DNA of 7,733 nt from positions 1-7,733 of the forward strand of contig URWN01000053.1 in the NCBI GenBank assembly GCA_900551615.1. The letters are read 5' to 3'. The stretch is from an uncultured Clostridium sp. (GTDB taxonomy: Bacteria > Bacillota > Clostridia > TANB77 > CAG-508). Within the stretch, counting starts at the first letter, position 1; each line of letters begins with the position of its first letter. Below are positions 5,103-7,733 of the stretch, piece after piece. A model generated the notes under the pieces. The model was not told the origin of the DNA, did no database searches, and worked only from the letters and a program-made list of their open reading frames with translations. The translations under genes and the position numbers were made by a program.

Positions 5103-5217
5103 ATATCTATAACACTAGTATAATGAAAGCGATTCGCACCATCGACAAGTTATATGTGGCGGTTTCTTTCACCCGTGCTGTCCACACTACTCAGACATTA
5201 AAACCAGTGCAGATACC
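5103..5217 (-). ncRNA. pRNA: Candidate packaging RNA (phi29 pRNA-like, three-way junction)
   Basis: No ORF fits here, and G+C rises to about half in 5126-5200. Hand folding of the - strand RNA (plus-strand positions given) yields a closing helix in three parts: 5211-5215/5104-5108, 5203-5209/5113-5119 and 5196-5199/5122-5125. A second helix is 5189-5193/5146-5150 plus 5182-5187/5154-5159, with an ACAGCA bulge (5176-5181) and a terminal hairpin (5171-5175/5160-5163). A third hairpin is CGAU/AUCG (5141-5144/5130-5133) with loop GGUGCGA. GCAC (5175-5178, bulge plus one base) is complementary to GUGC in that loop (5136-5139). This is the phi29 pRNA plan: a closing helix, a helix with a 5'-side right loop, and a left hairpin whose loop pairs with the right loop of the next molecule. 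Length is close to 117-120 nt, and CCACAU followed by a CUUGU-GAU-like stretch resembles phi29 CCACAUACUUUGUUGAU. The RNA would join the packaging ATPase on the prohead vertex. It lies just 3' of the ATPase gene and before a terminator, so it may be cut from or share the ATPase transcript; no separate promoter was found. Confidence 0.65.
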
Positions 5218-5222
5218 AAAAA

Positions 5223-5238
5223 TGTTTCACGTGAAACA
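5223..5238. promoter_or_regulatory. parS: parS centromere site (ParB/Spo0J binding)
   Basis: TGTTTCACGTGAAACA is an exact 16-of-16 match to the bacterial parS consensus (TGTTNCACGTGAAACA in Bacillus subtilis), within a 20-bp perfect palindrome at 5221-5240. It lies between the packaging ATPase stop codon (5239-5241, which overlaps the palindrome) and the candidate pRNA. Host ParB (Spo0J) loads at parS and spreads as a clamp. No parA or parB gene is in the window, so the site would recruit host protein. As RNA from the - strand the palindrome forms an 8-bp hairpin followed by a short U-run, so it may also slow or end some ATPase transcripts. Confidence 0.9.
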
Positions 5239-6270
5239 TTAATAAGATAAAACAGTGAGAATAGCGTCTTTACATTCTAAATCTTTAAAACGAAAACATC
5301 CTTTTTCGAAAAAATAACGTAGAGAGGATATAAAAACATCATTTCTTTTTAACATTACATAGTTTATATCATGGTCATTAACTGTAACAACTAAGCGGAA
5401 AGGAAAAGTGCTATCAACTCTATCGTCTGCATAAATGATTCCATGTTCTGCATATTCACGAACAGCATATTCTTTTCCCCTGTATTTCAAGGTGCACAGA
5501 TAGCGACTTTTTCCAATGGGTTTGTCAAGAAAGGATTTACTATCATTTAGATAAATACCCTCGTTGGAATATGACTGATACCTGTCGGACGAAAAAGCTC
5601 TGTTAAAGCCACTATCAATTTGTGCGTCATGTGCGTCTCGGTTAAAACCTTGTTCACACACAAATCCATCGCCGCGCAAAAATACAGTGTCCTCTCTTAA
5701 TCGTGTTGATATACCAAAAGCCACGTAATAAGGATTTAGAATAGTGACGGGATTGCTTAACATATATACGGGCACACGTCTAACCATTTTTCCTTGTCCC
5801 CTTGCTATTGATTTATGAACGCTCTGAAATTTTCTTAATTCTTCTGTGCAATAGTGATTTGTTTCCGACTGAAATTCATCAAAAATCATGCGTGATACGT
5901 CACTAAATAAATGTGAATATTTTTTTAGAGAATCAGCACTATTTAAGGAAATAGCATATCCGCAAGGGATGTCATCGATAAACAATTCTTGATAAATTCC
6001 CTTTGCTCTCTTTTTGGCTGTCATGTTATGATTTAAAAAGAACAAACTTTGAATGTCCTTAAAAAATTTATCAACAATGTCGTCTAGTTCATAGTTATAT
6101 CGATAAATAAGTGCAAATTTTTCAGCGTTTTTCAAAAAACGGTTAACACAAAGTCTATTAAAATAGGTAGTCTTTCCTGCCGAACGATTAGACGTACATA
6201 TATAAATTTCTGGTATGTTGCCATTAATATCCTTTAAACTCAAAAGTTTAGTGCCATCATAATATGACAT
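5239..6270 (-). CDS. DNA packaging (encapsidation) ATPase, phi29 gp16-like
   Basis: 343 residues (phi29 gp16 has 332). The start is ATG at 6270-6268: AAGGAGGTG lies six bases upstream; the in-frame GTG further out is part of that site. The N-terminal ATPase domain shows a Walker A loop SNRSAGKTT (27-35, K33), an RYNYEL segment (57-62) matching RYKPEL in gp16, Walker B RMIFDEF (127-133, D131 E132) and a sensor-like YMLSNPVTILNPYY (169-182) matching the LSNAV-VVNPYF stretch of gp16. The C-terminal half should hold the nuclease-like vestigial domain that binds pRNA. Five such subunits would drive terminal-protein DNA into the prohead. In phi29 this gene is the last of the rightward late operon; here it is alone on the opposite strand, convergent to the polymerase and divergent from the lysis and head genes, with parS and a candidate pRNA directly behind it. 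Confidence 0.9.
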   Translation of the reverse strand: MSYYDGTKLLSLKDINGNIPEIYICTSNRSAGKTTYFNRLCVNRFLKNAEKFALIYRYNYELDDIVDKFFKDIQSLFFLNHNMTAKKRAKGIYQELFIDDIPCGYAISLNSADSLKKYSHLFSDVSRMIFDEFQSETNHYCTEELRKFQSVHKSIARGQGKMVRRVPVYMLSNPVTILNPYYVAFGISTRLREDTVFLRGDGFVCEQGFNRDAHDAQIDSGFNRAFSSDRYQSYSNEGIYLNDSKSFLDKPIGKSRYLCTLKYRGKEYAVREYAEHGIIYADDRVDSTFPFRLVVTVNDHDINYVMLKRNDVFISSLRYFFEKGCFRFKDLECKDAILTVLSY

Positions 6271-6299
6271 TGTTGTCACCTCCTTTAATTCTTTATTAA

Positions 6300-6328
6300 A
6301 TTATATCATAGATATTGACATTTTGCAA
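6300..6328 (-). promoter_or_regulatory. Promoter of the packaging ATPase gene
   Basis: On the - strand TTGCAA (6328-6323) is followed after 17 bases by TATAAT (6305-6300), preceded by TGA, giving an extended -10. Transcription would begin near 6293, just upstream of the AAGGAGGTG ribosome binding site. The -35 element lies inside the spacer of the rightward promoter, so the two promoters cannot both hold polymerase at once. Confidence 0.75.
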
Positions 6329-6344
6329 GTAGTTATGATATAAT
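6315..6344 (+). promoter_or_regulatory. Late operon promoter (holin, endolysin, head genes)
   Basis: TTGACA (6315-6320) matches the -35 consensus fully, and TATAAT (6339-6344) with TGA before it is a perfect extended -10; the spacer is 18 bases. Transcription should start near 6351, which is the first base of the AAGGAGGTG site, so the holin mRNA would have almost no leader ahead of its Shine-Dalgarno sequence. TATGATATAAT here is an exact inverted copy of the -10 region of the ATPase promoter (11-bp arms, 6300-6310 and 6334-6344). Confidence 0.82.
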
Positions 6345-6365
6345 ATTATAAAGGAGGTGAAAAAT

Positions 6366-6572
6366 ATGGAAACACTTACAGGTATCACAACGGCAATTAG
6401 TACAGTCGGCTTTCCTATCGCAATATGTCTTATTTTACTTTGGTACATTTACAAGTTGTCCGAAATGCACAAAGCGGAAACAAAAGAATTTACAGAAGCG
6501 TTAAACAAAAACACACTAGCACTACAGAAATTAAGCGACATTATAAGCGAGGGTAAAGACATTGAGGAGTAG
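6366..6572 (+). CDS. Probable holin (68 aa, one membrane segment)
   Basis: ATG 6366 lies six bases after AAGGAGGTG (6351-6359); the in-frame GTG at 6357 belongs to that site. The protein has one hydrophobic segment at about residues 11-30 (ISTVGFPIAICLILLWYIYK), then a charged, amphipathic, coiled-coil-like cytoplasmic tail (SEMHKAETKEFTEALNKNTLALQKL). This layout is shared by small single-span holin-like proteins of Gram-positive phages (BhlA/UviB type). The stop overlaps the endolysin start by 11 bases, the classical holin-endolysin pairing. It would open the cytoplasmic membrane at the end of infection. The assignment rests on topology and neighbour, not on a specific motif. Confidence 0.75.
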   Translation: METLTGITTAISTVGFPIAICLILLWYIYKLSEMHKAETKEFTEALNKNTLALQKLSDIISEGKDIEE

Positions 6573-7128
6573 TAATAAAGCGTATGAATTGATAAAAAAA
6601 TACGAGGGGTTAAGATTAATAGCTTATAAAGCTGTATCCACTGAAAAATATTATACAATAGGTTATGGTCATTATGGCAAGAACATAACCAAAGGTATGA
6701 TAATCACTAAAGAAACAGCTGAAAGTCTATTGCATAACGACATTAAAAAAGCTGAAAATGCGGTAAATATTTATAACCCCTTGTATAGCTTTAATCAGTG
6801 TCAATATGATGCTCTTGTGTCTTTTGCTTTTAATGTTGGCAATATTAAACAACTTACAAACAATGGCAAGCGGACTATATCACAAATAGCAAACGCATTA
6901 CCGTTATATTGTAAGTCAGGGGGTGTGAAACTAAATGGTCTAGTTAAGCGCAGAAACGAAGAATTAACTCTTTTTTTGAGAGAGACAAACGAGTTAGAAA
7001 CGGTGGCAAGGCAAGTCTTAACCGGTAAATGGGGCAACGGACAAGCAAGAAAAGAAGCGTTAACCCTTGCCGGTTATGATTATAAAGAAATACAGTCTAT
7101 CGTTAACAAATTATTAAAGGAGGTGTAA
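6562..7128 (+). CDS. Endolysin: GH24 lysozyme with one CW_7 (Cpl-7) wall-binding repeat
   Basis: 188 residues from TTG 6562, within the holin gene and eight bases after GAGGG; no in-frame ATG could leave the domain intact. The catalytic domain (about 1-140) has KKYEG with the presumed catalytic Glu15, the YYTIGYGHYG motif (30-39), QYDALVSFAFNVG (81-93) and GLVKRRNEE (126-134), all typical of phage muramidases of family GH24. The segment AYKAVSTEKYYTIG is the clostridial variant lacking the usual Asp after AYK. Residues 147-186 form a single CW_7 repeat (VARQVLTGKWGNGQARKEAL plus AGYDY), the module first known from the pneumococcal phage Cp-7 lysozyme, which binds muropeptide. Cp-7 has three copies; here there is one. 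There is no signal peptide, so export needs the holin. It cuts the glycan chains of peptidoglycan at lysis. Confidence 0.93.
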   Translation: MRSSNKAYELIKKYEGLRLIAYKAVSTEKYYTIGYGHYGKNITKGMIITKETAESLLHNDIKKAENAVNIYNPLYSFNQCQYDALVSFAFNVGNIKQLTNNGKRTISQIANALPLYCKSGGVKLNGLVKRRNEELTLFLRETNELETVARQVLTGKWGNGQARKEALTLAGYDYKEIQSIVNKLLKEV

Positions 7129-7133
7129 AAAAC

Positions 7134-7433
7134 ATGATATTAACCAGAGATGAATTTTTTGAAGCTATCAATAAACGGGTTGGTGAAAATACTGATGATG
7201 AATCGCTGAAATTTATTGAGGACATGACTGACACGTATAACAGTCTTGAGACTGATAGAAACAGCGATGACTGGGAGAGAAAATACAACGACCTTGACGC
7301 TGAATGGCGTGAACGTTATCGTAGGAGATTTTTTGAGGGAAAAGAAGATATTGTAGATGAAAACCGTGAAGATTTGAAAGACGAAAGCGAGCCGTCTACA
7401 TTTGACGAATTATTTGAGGAAAGAGAGGAATAA
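7134..7433 (+). CDS. Probable head scaffold protein (phi29 gp7-like position)
   Basis: 99 residues, close to the 98 of phi29 gp7, and immediately before the head gene just as gene 7 precedes gene 8. AAGGAGGTG (7117-7125) is eight bases before ATG. The protein is very acidic, highly charged and probably almost all helix or disordered, with no Cys: a segment DDWERKYNDLDAEWRERYRRRFF (45-67), a strongly basic patch RERYRRR (59-65) and an acidic tail (DELFEEREE). Scaffold proteins of small phages are typically short, helical and charged, with one region that touches the shell. I see no clear residue match to gp7, so the call rests on size, composition and place. Confidence 0.6.
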   Translation: MILTRDEFFEAINKRVGENTDDESLKFIEDMTDTYNSLETDRNSDDWERKYNDLDAEWRERYRRRFFEGKEDIVDENREDLKDESEPSTFDELFEEREE

Positions 7434-7436
7434 AAC

Positions 7437-7733
7437 ATGGCAACAAGACCAAAAGTAAAAGTATTAACAAATACATCCACTGATGTATTAAATGTTATCC
7501 GAAACAATGCATCACAGAATTACAAAGATTACGTCCCCAAAGCCACGCCGGACGCTGAAAGCATTAGGGCAATCGGTAGTATTATTATGGACTATCCGGC
7601 ATTACAGAATGAATTTCTCAGCGCACTGGTAAACAGAATCGGAAGGGTGCTTATTACAAGCAAGATGTATTCTAACCCGTGGGAAAGATTTAAAAAAGGA
7701 TTTTTGGAATATGGTGAAACTATCGAAGAAGTT
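7437..7733 (+). CDS. Major head protein, N-terminal part (phi29 gp8-like), runs off the window
   Basis: The frame is open from ATG 7437 to the last base (99 codons, no stop), with GAGAGGAA just upstream. The N-terminal sequence aligns with phi29 gp8 as I know it: VLNVIRNN against IVNAIRNS, NYKDYVPKAT against NFKSYVPLAT, LQNEFLSALVNRIGRVLI against VQNDFITSLVDRIGLVVI, and FKKG...G-TIEE against FKKG...GRTIEE. gp8 is about 448 residues, so roughly a fifth to a quarter of the protein is visible. It has the HK97 fold and forms the capsid shell. Codon use is more C/G-ending than in the polymerase, as expected for the most abundant virion protein. It follows the scaffold gene by three bases. Confidence 0.93.
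   Translation, partial: MATRPKVKVLTNTSTDVLNVIRNNASQNYKDYVPKATPDAESIRAIGSIIMDYPALQNEFLSALVNRIGRVLITSKMYSNPWERFKKGFLEYGETIEEV

Noticed and set aside
5141..5147. Spo0A box (ATCGACA, 6 of 7) near parS
   Set aside because: One mismatch in a 7-base motif is common by chance, the bases are used in the pRNA-like fold, and no perfect TGTCGAA was found near any promoter by eye.
5101..5220. A tRNA gene in the polymerase-ATPase interval
   Set aside because: No T-arm, anticodon arm or acceptor stem of tRNA form could be built on either strand; the three-way junction explains the pairing better.
5221..5240. The palindrome read only as an intrinsic terminator of the ATPase gene
   Set aside because: It can form an 8-bp hairpin with a short U-run, but the exact match to the parS consensus over 16 bases is far more specific than a terminator needs, and a better terminator lies at 5071-5099. 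A double role remains possible.
6801..7507. Several open frames on the - strand across the endolysin, scaffold and head genes
   Set aside because: They are shadows of well-supported + strand genes, without ribosome binding sites and with unlikely protein composition.

Overview
The window carries the replication half and the start of the late half of a small phi29-like phage: a protein-primed, linear double-stranded DNA tailed phage of the Salasmaviridae/Guelinviridae kind. Three genes are recognised directly: a protein-primed family B DNA polymerase whose Exo I residues fall at the same positions as in phi29 (D12, E14), a gp16-like packaging ATPase, and the N-terminal third or so of a gp8-like major head protein. 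AT-rich DNA, near-perfect AAGGAGGTG ribosome binding sites and GTG/TTG starts point to a low-GC Gram-positive host, probably a clostridial one. That host assignment is inference.

Layout. Positions 1-243 are non-coding and hold the left early promoter. Positions 244-1282 hold five small early genes of unknown function on the + strand; the first is interrupted by an in-frame TGA. A second promoter (extended -10 at 1330-1338, preceded by helically phased 11-bp repeats) drives the replication operon: an unknown 58-aa protein, a p6-like histone-like protein, a p5-like single-stranded DNA-binding protein, a strong intrinsic terminator, then the candidate terminal protein and the DNA polymerase. Convergent to these, on the - strand, lies the packaging ATPase. 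Between the two 3' ends is a dense 170-bp interval holding a bidirectional terminator, a candidate packaging RNA (pRNA) and a perfect bacterial parS centromere site. From 6300 a symmetric pair of overlapping divergent promoters fires leftward into the ATPase and rightward into the late operon: holin, GH24-CW_7 endolysin, probable scaffold protein and major head protein, which runs off the window.

How it works together. Terminal protein would prime and the polymerase would copy the genome from its ends, with the p6-like and p5-like proteins opening the ends and coating displaced strands. The ATPase with the pRNA would pump DNA into proheads made of head and scaffold proteins, and holin plus endolysin would release the progeny.

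The two most interesting observations are both in 5100-5240. The first is a - strand RNA that can be folded by hand into the phi29 pRNA plan: a three-way junction with two complementary interlocking loops at nearly the same positions as in phi29. It sits directly behind the ATPase gene rather than at the genome end. The second is an exact 16-bp parS consensus next to the ATPase stop codon, suggesting that the phage genome can load host ParB (Spo0J), for example to be carried into spores.
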